NCBI RefSeq assembly: GCF_009569385.1
Contig: NZ_WBOF01000001.1
Location: 1,870,001 to 1,934,000, forward strand
DNA: 64,000 nucleotides
Source of the DNA: Streptomyces kaniharaensis
Lineage (GTDB): Bacteria > Actinomycetota > Actinomycetes > Streptomycetales > Streptomycetaceae
Direction: 5' to 3'
The position numbers were made by a program, and so were the translations under genes. Below, piece after piece: positions 9,101-19,134 of the stretch (the first letter of the stretch is position 1; each line of letters starts with the position of its first letter). The notes beneath the pieces are model-generated. The model searched no databases. It was not told the origin of the DNA and worked only from the letters and a program-made list of their open reading frames with translations.

Positions 9101-10072
9101 GGTCATCTGGGCGACGTAGGTGGAGAAGGCGACAAATGTGCCGAGCGAGACCTGCCCGTCGACGGCCAGCCAGCCACCGAAGGCCAGCACCGCGACCTGG
9201 GCGAGCGCGGGGATCGCCTGCATCGCCGGGTTGTAGCGGGCGTTCAGCCGGATCGAGCGGAGGCGCGCGGCGAAGAGGTGCCGGGAGGCGCCCTCCAGCT
9301 TGTCCAGTTCCTGCGCCTCCTGGCCGAAGCCCTTGACGACGCGGACCCCACCGACGGCCTCGTCCACCACGCCCGCGACGGCGGCGGCCTCCTGCTGGGC
9401 GGCCCAGGTCGAGGGGAACAGGCGCTTGCGGCTGAGCACGGTGACCCACCACAGCGCCGGGGCCATCACCAGGGCGATCAGGGTGAGCGGCGGGGACAGC
9501 CAGACCATCACGGCCAACGACATGACGAACATCAGCAGGTAGCCGGTCATCATCGGCAGCATCGACAGCAGACCGTTGATCAGTTGGAGGTCGGACGTCG
9601 CCCGGCCGACCACCTGGCCGGTGTCCAACCGGTCCTGGCGGTGGCCGTCCAGCCGGCCGAGCGAACGGAACAGGTCGCTGCGCATGTCGTGCTGGACGTC
9701 GAGCGCGAGCTGGCCGCCGTAGTAGCGGCGCACCTGGGTGCAGCCGAAGACCACGGCGGCGGCGAGCAGCAGCACGACCGCCCAGGGGGCGAGCGGGCGG
9801 GTGTGGGTGGTGATGACGTCGTCGATGATCAGCTTGGTGACCAGCGGTACCAGCGCGGTGACGGCCATGCCGAGGAGCGAGGCGCCGAAGGCGAGCACCA
9901 GGCTGCGGCGCGAGTGCAGGCAGTAGCCGACCAGGCGGCGCAGCCAGCCGGCCGCCTCGGGGCTCGCGTCGGCCGCCCCCGGAGTCGCTTCGGGGGCTGG
10001 CTCCGGGCTCGCGTCGCGGGCCGGTGAGCCGCTCGGGGATTGCTCCACCGTGGATCCGTGAGTCTCAGGCAT
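6149..10072 (-). CDS. Fused double ABC exporter (heterodimer-type, two TMD-NBD halves)
   Basis: 1307 residues made of two half-transporters in one chain. The first half has six membrane segments (about 60-330) and an NBD (GASGSGKS, LSGGQ, LLLDDATSAVD). A Pro/Glu/Ala-rich linker (about 670-750) leads to the second membrane domain and an NBD with GETGAGKS, LSAGQ and LLLDEATAALD. The Asp in place of the catalytic Glu in NBD1 and the LSAGQ signature in NBD2 are the hallmarks of one degenerate and one competent ATP site, as in TM287/288-type exporters and the fused mycobacterial Rv0194. Likely drug or lipid export across the inner membrane; the substrate is unknown. Confidence 0.93.
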   Translation of the reverse strand: MPETHGSTVEQSPSGSPARDASPEPAPEATPGAADASPEAAGWLRRLVGYCLHSRRSLVLAFGASLLGMAVTALVPLVTKLIIDDVITTHTRPLAPWAVVLLLAAAVVFGCTQVRRYYGGQLALDVQHDMRSDLFRSLGRLDGHRQDRLDTGQVVGRATSDLQLINGLLSMLPMMTGYLLMFVMSLAVMVWLSPPLTLIALVMAPALWWVTVLSRKRLFPSTWAAQQEAAAVAGVVDEAVGGVRVVKGFGQEAQELDKLEGASRHLFAARLRSIRLNARYNPAMQAIPALAQVAVLAFGGWLAVDGQVSLGTFVAFSTYVAQMTGPVRMLTMVITVGQQARAGVERVLQLIDERPLVQERPDAAILDLTLDRTLDAASDPTTRTTRTTGTPAGTVVGPRTPDVALEFDQVEFRYDADHPAPVLHGLSLTLAPGETLALVGASGSGKSTVAQLVPRFYDPAAGAVRLFGHDLRDLTLDSVRAAVGIVPEESFLFSETVRTNIAYGRPDATDEQIVAAARAAQADEFVRELPDGYDTKVGEQGLTLSGGQRQRIALARAILTDPRILLLDDATSAVDPQIEAEIHDALRSVMTGRTTLLIAHRRSTLQLADKIAVLDRGRLLDLGTHEELEARCPQYRALITDPEAGRPPRRPEPESEPAPQPAAETAAEKTAETRTPDLPTRALVKAARTADPDLLVKVAALPPATDTPAVARAEAEAGDPDFTLRRLLRPFRLPLALALLLVALDAGAGLVLPVLIRHGIDEGVSKAMMSGVAVAALAALVIVLLDWLVQSAENRVSGRTGERVLYTLRLKIFAHLNRLGLDYYERELSGRIMTRMTTDLDSLTSFLQTGVVTAVVSLLTFAGIFAALLIIDAGLALVVFAVLPLLVIATLVFRKKSRDQYEISRDLISTVNADLQENVAGMRIVQAFRRLDANTDRFVARGIAYREARVRAQLYISLYFPFVQFLSSVAAALVLIVGAARVDAGTLTVGALVAYLLYIDLFFAPVNQLSQVFDGYQQAAVGLGRIRELLRTPTTTAEAAEPVPVEKGLRGEISFEGVGFAYNGGADGAPNVLTGVDLHIPAGQTVALVGETGAGKSTLVKLVARFYDATKGTVRVDGVDLTRYDLAQYRHRLGVVPQEAYLFAGTVREAIAYGRPDATAAEVEAAALAVGAHDMIVRLSGGYDHEVTGRGRNLSAGQRQLIALARAELVDPDILLLDEATAALDLATEAAVNHAADRLSGGRTTLVIAHRLTTAERADRVVVLDHGRVVEDGTHAELLARGGAYARLWHAFIADGHPVGEEAVAAK

Positions 10073-10337
10073 ATTTAGGGATGCTAACCATTTCGTCGGG
10101 TCGCCGCCATGCCGTTTTCCGGCCGGGCCAGGCTGGGCGCAGGCACCGGCGGAGTGGCCAACAGCCCGAGGCCTGCGGTGATTCCCGATCGGGACGCACT
10201 CGCCGGCCCACCGACCCCGCCTGCCATCCAGGGTCGCCGACGGCAGCCCGGACGCCCACCGGCCACGGGGTAGGCGGGTGCGGTCCTTTGGACCTAGGCC
10301 CTGAGGTCAGTCACGGCCGGGAAGCGGCTCATGGACG

Positions 10338-10385
10338 CGGACAGGACGGGCTTAGGTGTGGGCGGACAGGACGGGCTTAGGTGTG
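10338..10385. repeat. Two 23-bp direct repeats, period 25 bp
   Basis: Two perfect copies of a 23-bp unit beginning CGGACAGGACGGG and ending TTAGGTGTG (10338-10360 and 10363-10385), separated by GG. They lie in the 340-base gap between the 5' end of the ABC exporter gene and the 3' end of the tetR gene. No gene is seen in this gap. The repeats could be binding sites upstream of the exporter or a local slippage product; neither can be decided from sequence. Confidence 0.8.
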
Positions 10386-10411
10386 GACAGATAAGGACTG
10401 CAGGAGAAGGC

Positions 10412-11053
10412 TCAGGCGCTCGCGGACGCCGCATCGGCCGCAGCCGAGAACGCGCCATGGGCAAGGCTGTGCAGCAGGGCGGCCATGCCGTCGCGCTGGA
10501 GGCCGGAGCGCTCACCGTGGGCCGGGTTCGGGCCGAGGCTGTGCGGGGTCGAGTTGATCAGGCCGAAGACGGCGTGCACGGCGGCCCGGGCGACCGGCTC
10601 GGCAGCGGGCCCGGCCAGCGGCGGGTACGCCTGCCGGACCACGTCCACCCACAGTTCGACGTAGCCGCGCTGGAGCCTGCGGACGGTGCGGCGGTCCTCC
10701 TCCTTGAGGTTCAGCAGCTCGCGGTCGTGCAGGGTGATCAGGTCGCGGTCGTCGAGAGCGAAGTCGACGTGGCCGCTGATCAGCGCGTCCAGCGCGGCGG
10801 CCGGACCGTCACCGCCGCCCGCCCGGCGCCGGCCCTCCTCCAGCAGGCGCTCGCTGATGCCGATCAGCAGATCGGCGAGCATCGCGTCCTTCCCGGCGAA
10901 GTGCCGGTAGAGGCCGGGGCCGCTGATGCCGACGGCCTTGCCGATCTCGTCCACGCCCACCCCGAGGAAGCCCCGGGCGGCAAAGAGCCGCGCGGCCTCC
11001 CGGCGGATCTGGTCGCGGCGTGGGAGCGCGGAGGCTTCGGGGACGTTCGGCAT
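10412..11053 (-). CDS. TetR-family repressor of the leucine/acyl-CoA catabolic cluster
   Basis: 213 residues from the ATG at 11053; a second ATG at 11062 is possible. The N-terminal TetR helix-turn-helix is seen as RREAARLFAARGFLGVGVDEI then VGISGPGLYRHFAGKDAML. The C-terminal ligand domain (about 70-200) is all helical and resembles regulators of acyl-CoA metabolism. A TACGAT -10 box 7 bases before 11053 and TTAACG 18 bases further up suggest a leaderless transcript. It is divergent from accD1 across a palindrome-rich intergenic region, so it probably represses that operon and itself, with an acyl-CoA as likely inducer (inference). Confidence 0.88.
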   Translation of the reverse strand: MPNVPEASALPRRDQIRREAARLFAARGFLGVGVDEIGKAVGISGPGLYRHFAGKDAMLADLLIGISERLLEEGRRRAGGGDGPAAALDALISGHVDFALDDRDLITLHDRELLNLKEEDRRTVRRLQRGYVELWVDVVRQAYPPLAGPAAEPVARAAVHAVFGLINSTPHSLGPNPAHGERSGLQRDGMAALLHSLAHGAFSAAADAASASA

Positions 11054-11083
11054 GCCGCCCATCGTAGACAGTCGGGTTATCGG

Positions 11084-11121
11084 CCGTTAACCTAGGCGCG
11101 TAAGTTAACGTTAATTAACGT
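11084..11121. promoter_or_regulatory. Putative TetR operator (GTTAAC palindromes) between tetR and accD1
   Basis: An AT-rich island in otherwise GC-rich DNA. It contains CCGTTAACC, then TTAACGTTAA nested in a perfect 14-bp palindrome ACGTTAATTAACGT at 11108-11121. The island sits between the two divergent starts and overlaps the likely -35 region of tetR. This is the expected place and symmetry for a TetR-family operator controlling both directions. Binding is inferred. Confidence 0.65.
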
Positions 11122-11186
11122 GCTCGCGGGCGCGCCGGACCTGGCCGCCCGCCTACCTGGTGCCGAGGGCAAGGGAGCTCTTGGGA

Positions 11187-12896
<1,710 letters not shown>

Positions 12897-13056
12897 CCTC
12901 GCTCTTCCGGGTGTGACTCCTCTCCTGCATGCGTGACCTTGCACGTGTGACTCCCGCGGCGCCGACCCACCGTCCGATCCACCGTTCCGGGTCGGCGCCC
13001 TCTCACCCACCGCCACCTCCTTCGTACGGCCCCCTCGACCCGGAGGAACGCCTCCC

Positions 13057-15330
13057 ATGTTCGACACAGTTCTGGTCGCCAATCGCGGCGAGATCGCCCT
13101 CCGGGTGATCCGCACCCTGCGGCGGCTCGGCGTGCGTTCGGTCGCCGTGTTCAGCGACGCGGACGCCGACGCCCCGCACGTCCGCGAGGCGGACGTCGCC
13201 GTGCGACTCGGCCCGGCCGACCATAGCGACAGCTCGGCCGCCGAGACCTACCTGCGGACCGACCAGATCCTCGCCGCCGCCCGCCGCACCGGCGCCCAGG
13301 CCGTTCACCCCGGTTACGGCTTCCTCGCCGAGAACGCCGGCTTCGCCCGCGCCTGCGCCGACGCCGGCCTCGTCTTCATCGGACCTCCTCCCGGTGCGGT
13401 CGAGCTGATGGGTGACAAGATCAACGCCAAGGAGGCCGTCCGGGCCGCCGGCGTCCCGGTGGTCCCCGGCAGCCAGGCCACCGCGCCCACCGACGACGAT
13501 CTCGTCGCCGCCGCCGACGAGATCGGCTATCCCGTCCTGCTCAAGCCGTCCGCCGGAGGTGGCGGCAAGGGCATGCGTCTCGTGCGGGACCGGGCCGACC
13601 TGCCCACGGAGATCGCCGCCGCCCGCCGCGTCGCCCGGACCGCCTTCGGTGACGACACCCTGCTGCTGGAACGCTGGGTCGACCGTCCGCGCCACATCGA
13701 GGTGCAGGTGCTCGCCGACGCCCACGGCACCACCGTCCACCTCGGCGAGCGCGAGTGCAGCCTCCAGCGCCGCCATCAGAAACTGATCGAAGAGGCTCCC
13801 TCCGTTCTGCTCAACGCCGAGACGCGTGCCGCGATGGGCGCCGCGGCCGTCCGCGCCGCGGAGTCCTGCGGCTACACCGGGGCCGGCACCGTGGAGTTCA
13901 TCGTCCCCGGCATCGACCCGGACTCGCCCGCCCCCGCCGAACGGGTACGGGACTTCTTCTTCATGGAGATGAACACCCGTCTCCAGGTGGAACACCCCGT
14001 CACCGAACTCGCCATCGCCGTCGACGACCCGGCCGGCGGCCGGCCCCGGCGGCTGGACCTGGTCGAGTGGCAGCTGCGGATCGCCGCGGGCGAGCGGCTC
14101 TCCTTCGGTCAGTCCGACATCTCCTTCCTGGGCCACGCCATCGAGGCCCGGATCTGCGCCGAGGACCCGGAACGGGACTTCCTGCCCACCGGCGGGCGCA
14201 TCCTGCTCCTCGACGAGCCGCAGGGCGAGGACGTCCGGGTGGACTCCGGGGTCGCCCCCGGGACCGTCATCACCAGCGCCTACGACCCGATGCTCGCCAA
14301 GGTCATCGCGTACGGGCCCGACCGCCCGACCGCGCTCCGCCGCCTCCGCGCGGCGCTGGCCGACACCCGCATCCTGGGCGTCACCACCAACACCGGCTTC
14401 CTGCGACGGCTGCTCGCACACCCCGAGGTCGTCGCCGGCCGACTGGACACCGGCCTGGTGGAACAGACGGCCCAGCAGCAGCCGGCCCTGCTCGCCTCAC
14501 CGCACTCGCCGGCCAACGCGGGCAACGCTGCCCCCGACGGCTCCGCGACACCTGCCCACCTCCTCTACTACGCTGCCGCGCTGGCACGGCACGCGGACCT
14601 CACCCCCGCCGCCGACCCCGGCGGCTGGACCGACCCGTTCTCCCTTCCCTCCGGCTGGCGCCTGGGCGGCGCACCCGCCTGGACCACCCACCGACTCCGG
14701 ACCCCCGGCCAGGAGCCGGTCCCGGTGCGCATCCGTCCGATCACTGCGGGCAACGTAGCGGGCACCACCGACATTCCCTCAGATGTCACCCTTGAGGTGG
14801 AAATCGCACTCGATTCCGGACCGGTCCACCGGGCCCGGGCGGTCCGCACCGGCGACCGGCTCCACCTCACCGTCGACGGCCTGCAGACCACGTACGCGCT
14901 CGCCGTCGACGGCTCCCCCGGGCTCGCCGCCGGCCCGGTGACCTGGCTCGGCATCGAGGGCGACGCCTGGGCGCTGCACGCCTACGACCCGGTCGTCGAG
15001 AGCGCCGCCGCAGCCGGCGCGCACCACGGTGCCCTCACCGCCCCGATGCCCGGCACCGTCACCGTCGTCAAGACGACGGCGGGCGAGACGGTCCGCAAGG
15101 GCCAGCCCCTGCTCGTCCTGGAGGCCATGAAGATGGAACACGTGATCGCCGCCCCGCACGACGGCGTCGTGAGCGAACTGCGGGCCACCGCCGGCGCCAC
15201 CGTCGCGATGGAGGAGCTGCTGGTCGTGGTCACCTCCGCGGACGACGGCGGCGCCGAACCGCCCGCGTCCGCAGACGCCCCCGTGGCGGCCGACGCGCCC
15301 GCCGCTAACCCGACCGAGGTGCGGTCGTGA
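13057..15330 (+). CDS. accA1: Methylcrotonyl-CoA carboxylase, biotin carboxylase/biotin carrier (alpha) subunit
   Basis: 757 residues; ATG preceded by CGGAGGAA. Biotin carboxylase domain at about 1-450 ([29 protein letters not shown]-grasp loop [22 protein letters not shown]), a linker domain, and a C-terminal biotinyl domain at about 640-720 with EAMKMEH, whose Lys is biotinylated. It carboxylates biotin with ATP and bicarbonate for the accD1 product. It sits 160 bases after accD1, and its TGA overlaps the GTG of the HMG-CoA lyase gene (GTGA), so translation is coupled. The last ~25 residues are an Ala/Pro-rich tail. Confidence 0.93.
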   Translation: MFDTVLVANRGEIALRVIRTLRRLGVRSVAVFSDADADAPHVREADVAVRLGPADHSDSSAAETYLRTDQILAAARRTGAQAVHPGYGFLAENAGFARACADAGLVFIGPPPGAVELMGDKINAKEAVRAAGVPVVPGSQATAPTDDDLVAAADEIGYPVLLKPSAGGGGKGMRLVRDRADLPTEIAAARRVARTAFGDDTLLLERWVDRPRHIEVQVLADAHGTTVHLGERECSLQRRHQKLIEEAPSVLLNAETRAAMGAAAVRAAESCGYTGAGTVEFIVPGIDPDSPAPAERVRDFFFMEMNTRLQVEHPVTELAIAVDDPAGGRPRRLDLVEWQLRIAAGERLSFGQSDISFLGHAIEARICAEDPERDFLPTGGRILLLDEPQGEDVRVDSGVAPGTVITSAYDPMLAKVIAYGPDRPTALRRLRAALADTRILGVTTNTGFLRRLLAHPEVVAGRLDTGLVEQTAQQQPALLASPHSPANAGNAAPDGSATPAHLLYYAAALARHADLTPAADPGGWTDPFSLPSGWRLGGAPAWTTHRLRTPGQEPVPVRIRPITAGNVAGTTDIPSDVTLEVEIALDSGPVHRARAVRTGDRLHLTVDGLQTTYALAVDGSPGLAAGPVTWLGIEGDAWALHAYDPVVESAAAAGAHHGALTAPMPGTVTVVKTTAGETVRKGQPLLVLEAMKMEHVIAAPHDGVVSELRATAGATVAMEELLVVVTSADDGGAEPPASADAPVAADAPAANPTEVRS

Positions 15331-16319
15331 CCGCCGCCTCCGCCGCCCACGACCCCGACGCGCTCGACCTGGGCCTGCCCGACCCGGTCCGGGCACCCGG
15401 CCTGCCCGAGGAGGTCCGGATCCACGAGGTCGGGCCGCGCGACGGGCTGCAGAACGAGAGCGCCCTGGTACCCGTCGAGGTTAAGGCCGAGTTCATCGCC
15501 CGACTCGCCGCCGCCGGGCTGAAGACCGTCGAAGCGACCAGCTTCGTTCACCCGAAATGGGTACCCCAGCTGGCCGATGCCGAGGACCTGATGCCCCGGC
15601 TCGCCGGCCTGCCCGAGCGGCACCCCGCACTGCGGCTGCCGGTGCTGGTGCCCAACGAGCGTGGCCTCGACCGCGCCCTCGCCCATCACGCCGGCAACAT
15701 CGCGGTCTTCGCGAGCGCCACGGAGACCTTCGCCCGCCGCAACCTCAACCGCTCGGCGGACGAGGCGATGGCGATGTTCCGCCCGGTCGTCGAGCGCGCC
15801 ACCGAGGCTGGGGTCGCGGTCCGCGGCTACCTGTCGATGTGCTTCGGCGACCCGTGGGAGGGCCCAGTCCCCGTCTCCCAGGTGGTCCGCTTCGGCATGC
15901 AGCTGCTGGAGATGGGCTGCGCCGAGCTGAGCCTCGGCGACACCATCGGCGTGGCCACCCCGGGCCAGGTCGGCGCACTGCTCGCGGCCTTCGCCGAGGC
16001 GGGAGCGCCGGCCGAGCGGCTCGCCGTGCACTTCCACGACACCTACGGCCAGGCGCTCAGCAACACCCTGGCGGCGCTGCGCGAGGGGGTCACCACGGTG
16101 GACGCCTCGGCAGGCGGCCTGGGCGGCTGCCCGTACGCCAAGAGCGCCACCGGCAACCTGGCCACGGAGGACCTGGTCTGGATGCTGCATGGCCTCGGCA
16201 TCCGGACCGGGGTCGATCTGCGCGCGCTGGTCGCCACCAGTGGCTGGATGGCCGGACAACTCGGCCGCCCCAGCCCGTCCCGTACCGTCCAGGCGCTGCT
16301 CGGCGCCGCCGGGGGCTGA
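15327..16319 (+). CDS. hmgL: Hydroxymethylglutaryl-CoA lyase
   Basis: 330 residues, GTG start overlapping the previous stop by 4 bases. A TIM-barrel HMG-CoA lyase with [15 protein letters not shown] at about 29-43 (metal-binding Asp and catalytic Arg), [13 protein letters not shown], the HFHDTYGQ metal-binding His pair and the [15 protein letters not shown] loop with the catalytic Cys. It splits HMG-CoA into acetyl-CoA and acetoacetate, the last step of leucine degradation. A 30-residue N-terminal extension precedes the barrel. The next gene follows after 138 bases. Confidence 0.93.
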   Translation: MTAASAAHDPDALDLGLPDPVRAPGLPEEVRIHEVGPRDGLQNESALVPVEVKAEFIARLAAAGLKTVEATSFVHPKWVPQLADAEDLMPRLAGLPERHPALRLPVLVPNERGLDRALAHHAGNIAVFASATETFARRNLNRSADEAMAMFRPVVERATEAGVAVRGYLSMCFGDPWEGPVPVSQVVRFGMQLLEMGCAELSLGDTIGVATPGQVGALLAAFAEAGAPAERLAVHFHDTYGQALSNTLAALREGVTTVDASAGGLGGCPYAKSATGNLATEDLVWMLHGLGIRTGVDLRALVATSGWMAGQLGRPSPSRTVQALLGAAGG

Positions 16320-16457
16320 CCGCCCCGAGGCCGTGCCTCTCCGCGCGTTCTCTCACTTTCACATGACCACACCGTGCGACCGTCGGACCATCGGACGGGC
16401 GCCGGTCATCCCGCTCATTGCCCGCGGCCACCCCGGCCGGGCCCCAGGAGGATCACC

Positions 16458-17648
16458 GTGTTCGATCACCGGCTGAACAGCGAGTACGAGGAACTGCGGC
16501 GCACCGTCGCCGAGTTCGCCCAGGACGTGGTGGCGCCGAAGATCGGCGAGTTCTACGAGCGGGAGGAGTTCCCGTACGAGATCGTCCGTGAGATGGGGCG
16601 GATGGGCCTGTTCGGTCTGCCCTTCCCCGAGGAGTACGGCGGCATGGGCGGCGACTACTTCGCGCTCGGCCTCGCCCTGGAGGAGCTCGCCCGGGTCGAC
16701 TCCTCGGTGGCGATCACCCTGGAGGCCGCGGTCTCGCTCGGCGCGATGCCGATCTACCGGTTCGGGACGGAGGAGCAGAAGCGCGAGTGGCTGCCCCGGC
16801 TCACCTCCGGCGAGCTCCTCGGCGCGTTCGGCCTGACCGAGCCCGAGGGCGGCTCGGACGCCGGCGCGACCCGCACGACGGCCCGTTACGACGAGGCCAC
16901 CGACGAGTGGGTCATCAACGGGACGAAGTGCTTCATCACCAACTCCGGCACCGACATCACGGGTCTGGTCACCGTCACCGCCCTCACGGAACCGATCGCT
17001 CGTTCGAGTGAAGAGGGCGAATTCAGCTCGCCAACGCGTGAAATCTCTTCCATCATCGTGCCCACCGGGACACCGGGGTTCCAGGTGTCGAAGAAGTACT
17101 CGAAGGTCGGGTGGAACGCATCCGACACCCGCGAACTGTCCTTTACCGACTGCCGCGTTCCCGCGGCCAACCTGCTGGGCGAGCGTGGCCGAGGCTACGC
17201 CCAGTTCCTGCGGATCCTCGACGAGGGCCGCATCGCGATCGCAGCCCTGGCCACCGGCCTGGCCCAGGGGTGCGTCGACGAGTCCGTCGCGTACGCCGCC
17301 ACGCGCCGGGCCTTCGGCCGGCCGATCGGTGCCAACCAGGCCATCCAGTTCAAGCTCGCCGACATGGAGATGCGCGCCCACACCTCCCGCCTGGCCTGGC
17401 GGGACGCCGCCTCCCGGCTGCTGCACGGTGAACCCTTCAAGAAGGAGGCCGCGATCGCGAAGCTGTACTCGTCGGAGGCCGCCGTCGACAACGCGCGCGA
17501 GGCGACCCAGATCCACGGCGGGTACGGCTTCATGAACGAGTTCCCGGTCGCACGCTTCTGGCGCGACTGCAAGATTCTCGAGATCGGGGAGGGCACGTCC
17601 GAGGTCCAGCGCATGCTCATCGCCCGGGAGTTGGGCGTCACGTCCTGA
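16458..17648 (+). CDS. acdH: Acyl-CoA dehydrogenase (isovaleryl/branched-chain type)
   Basis: 396 residues. The GTG at 16458 is chosen for the perfect AGGAGG 6 bases upstream. Domains: an N-terminal helical domain (1-115), a middle beta domain with FGLTEPEGGSDAG (FAD and substrate contacts) and a C-terminal helical domain with QIHGGYGFMNEFPV and ILEIGEGTSEVQ. FAD-dependent, it oxidises isovaleryl-CoA and related branched acyl-CoAs to the enoyl-CoA that feeds methylcrotonyl-CoA carboxylase. From memory, the S. coelicolor acdH gene lies at the same place, next to hmgL. Last gene of the operon. Confidence 0.92.
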   Translation: MFDHRLNSEYEELRRTVAEFAQDVVAPKIGEFYEREEFPYEIVREMGRMGLFGLPFPEEYGGMGGDYFALGLALEELARVDSSVAITLEAAVSLGAMPIYRFGTEEQKREWLPRLTSGELLGAFGLTEPEGGSDAGATRTTARYDEATDEWVINGTKCFITNSGTDITGLVTVTALTEPIARSSEEGEFSSPTREISSIIVPTGTPGFQVSKKYSKVGWNASDTRELSFTDCRVPAANLLGERGRGYAQFLRILDEGRIAIAALATGLAQGCVDESVAYAATRRAFGRPIGANQAIQFKLADMEMRAHTSRLAWRDAASRLLHGEPFKKEAAIAKLYSSEAAVDNAREATQIHGGYGFMNEFPVARFWRDCKILEIGEGTSEVQRMLIARELGVTS

Positions 17649-17654
17649 GCCACG

Positions 17655-17685
17655 CCCTGCGGGGGTAACGCCCACCCCCGCAGGG
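17655..17685 (+). terminator. Terminator of the leucine-catabolism operon
   Basis: A perfect 12-bp stem (CCCTGCGGGGGT with its complement) around a 7-base loop, 6 bases after the acyl-CoA dehydrogenase stop. There is no long T run, as is common in streptomycetes. Confidence 0.8.
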
Positions 17686-17756
17686 ATGGTTGGGATGGGC
17701 GACAGTGAACTCGGAGCCAGTGGAACCGGGTTCAGACCCGGACTCAGATGCACACG

Positions 17757-17805
17757 CAGAATCAGATCCACGATCCGATCCACGATCGGATCCAGAATCA
17801 GATCC
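17757..17805. repeat. GATCC-rich direct and inverted repeats downstream of the stress-protein gene
   Basis: CAGAATCAGATCC occurs twice (17757-17769 and 17793-17805). It flanks a hairpin with GATCCGATC as one arm and its complement as the other (17772-17792, loop CAC). The block lies just after the 3' end of the minus-strand universal stress protein gene and may serve as its terminator. Repeats of this A/T-containing word are unusual in the surrounding GC-rich DNA. Confidence 0.6.
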
Positions 17806-17814
17806 GTATCGGAT

Positions 17815-18630
17815 TCAGGGAATGACGATCACTGGACGGTTGGCCCGGCGCGCCAGCCGCCCGGAGACCGAGCCGAAGATCTTGCCGAGCAGGCCGTGCG
17901 TCGTACCCACAACGATGGCGTCGGCGGCGTACTCGCGGCCGACCTCCTCGATCTCGTGGCAGATGTCGCCACCTCGCTCGACCAGGATCCATGGCACTCC
18001 GGCGAGGAAGTCGGCGCAGGCGAGCTCCAGGCCGAGGACCTCGGTCCGGTGGTCGGGGAGATCGACGAAGACGGGAGGCTCACAGCCCGCCCAGACCGTG
18101 GCGGGCAACCGGTTGGCGACGTGCACGATCACAAGGCCGCACTGCGAGCGGCGGGCCATGCCCACGGCGTAGGCGAGAGCGCGCTCGCTCGACAGCGAGC
18201 CGTCGAAGCCGACGACCACGCCGTGCTGGAAGACGGGGTCGCAGGGGTGGCACAGCTCGTCCCGGACAGTCGGCTCGGTGTGCGCGCCGGGAAGGCCGGA
18301 CGCCCCCGGGCGGTCGGCGCCCGGGCCCAGGCGGCCCGTCACCGGGGGCTCCGTGCGGTCGGCCGCGGGCTCGCCGCGGCGCTGACGGGGACCGCCGGGG
18401 CGGCCACGGCGGGCGATGTTACGAAGTGTGCGCGCGAAGCCCTGGGCGCCGCCGTGCACGGGTTCGCCGACCTCTGCGGCGTGTTCGGGGCCACCGCTGC
18501 CGACGCCCGAACGGCCGGCGTCACCCTGGCCGTGGGCGCCGCCGTGCGGGGCCGCGTCACCTCCCGCCGCGGGACCCGAGCTGCGGGGCGCGTCCGGTTC
18601 AACCGGTCGGGAGTACTCAAAACCAGCCAT
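17815..18630 (-). CDS. Universal stress protein with a long low-complexity N-terminus
   Basis: 271 residues; the UspA fold is the C-terminal half. VVVGFDGSLSSERALAYAVGMA starts the domain near residue 138, and VVGTTHGLLGKIFGSVSGRL near 235 is close to the ATP-binding G-x2-G-x9-G motif, followed by NRPVIVIP. The first ~135 residues are Gly/Arg/Pro-rich and predicted disordered, so the true start may be further in; no internal start with a good ribosome binding site was found. USPs bind ATP and modulate stress or dormancy responses. Cytoplasmic. Convergent with the leucine operon. Confidence 0.82.
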   Translation of the reverse strand: MAGFEYSRPVEPDAPRSSGPAAGGDAAPHGGAHGQGDAGRSGVGSGGPEHAAEVGEPVHGGAQGFARTLRNIARRGRPGGPRQRRGEPAADRTEPPVTGRLGPGADRPGASGLPGAHTEPTVRDELCHPCDPVFQHGVVVGFDGSLSSERALAYAVGMARRSQCGLVIVHVANRLPATVWAGCEPPVFVDLPDHRTEVLGLELACADFLAGVPWILVERGGDICHEIEEVGREYAADAIVVGTTHGLLGKIFGSVSGRLARRANRPVIVIP

Positions 18631-19134
18631 GGCTCACGGCTCTTCGCGGGAGAGGGGCCGACAAGACGGGACAACGCTGCCCGGGGAGCAGGCCCGTCCA
18701 CGGGATGACGTCGGTCTGCGCCGCCCAGCACCGTATGTGACCTGTTCCTTTCAGGGTACGACGGGGATGAGGCCCAGCCCAGCGGCGAAGCCCCGGGGCG
18801 CCGTTGTTCCCGCAAAAGAAGGATGCGCCCGCCGAGGCAGTGCGCCCTCCCCGCAGGCCGTCGCGCCCCCTCCGGAAAAGAGGTTCTCTGGAGCTTGACT
18901 GAGCGGACCGGGCGGCGCAACAGGCCCCCGGGACACCGTGACCGGACTGTCATTGATCGGCTACGATCCGTTGCGGCCCGTCGCGACCTGTCACGTATCG
19001 CCAGCCCCATCCACCTTGTCCCGCCTCACGGGCATACCGGGCGCTGCCACCCGTTTCAGCCAATTGGTACGGGTTCGCGACGCACTCTGGCATTTGCCAA
19101 GTGCATAGGCGCGAGCGCTGGCACCATGCTTGGC
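18631..19134. other. Long intergenic region without a clear gene
   Basis: About 500 bases between the divergent universal stress protein and HAD genes. Short open frames on both strands (for example 18751-18936 minus) have no recognisable motif or consistent third-position GC. It probably holds the promoters of both genes. I see no riboswitch or tRNA. Confidence 0.5.

Noticed and set aside
6518..10027. A 1169-codon plus-strand frame opposite the ABC exporter
   Set aside because: High-GC antisense artefact. The minus strand has two complete transporter halves with all ABC motifs.
10338..10385. CRISPR array
   Set aside because: There are only two repeats with a 2-bp gap, no spacers and no cas genes. 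The Cas4-like nuclease at 31.5 kb belongs to a helicase operon.
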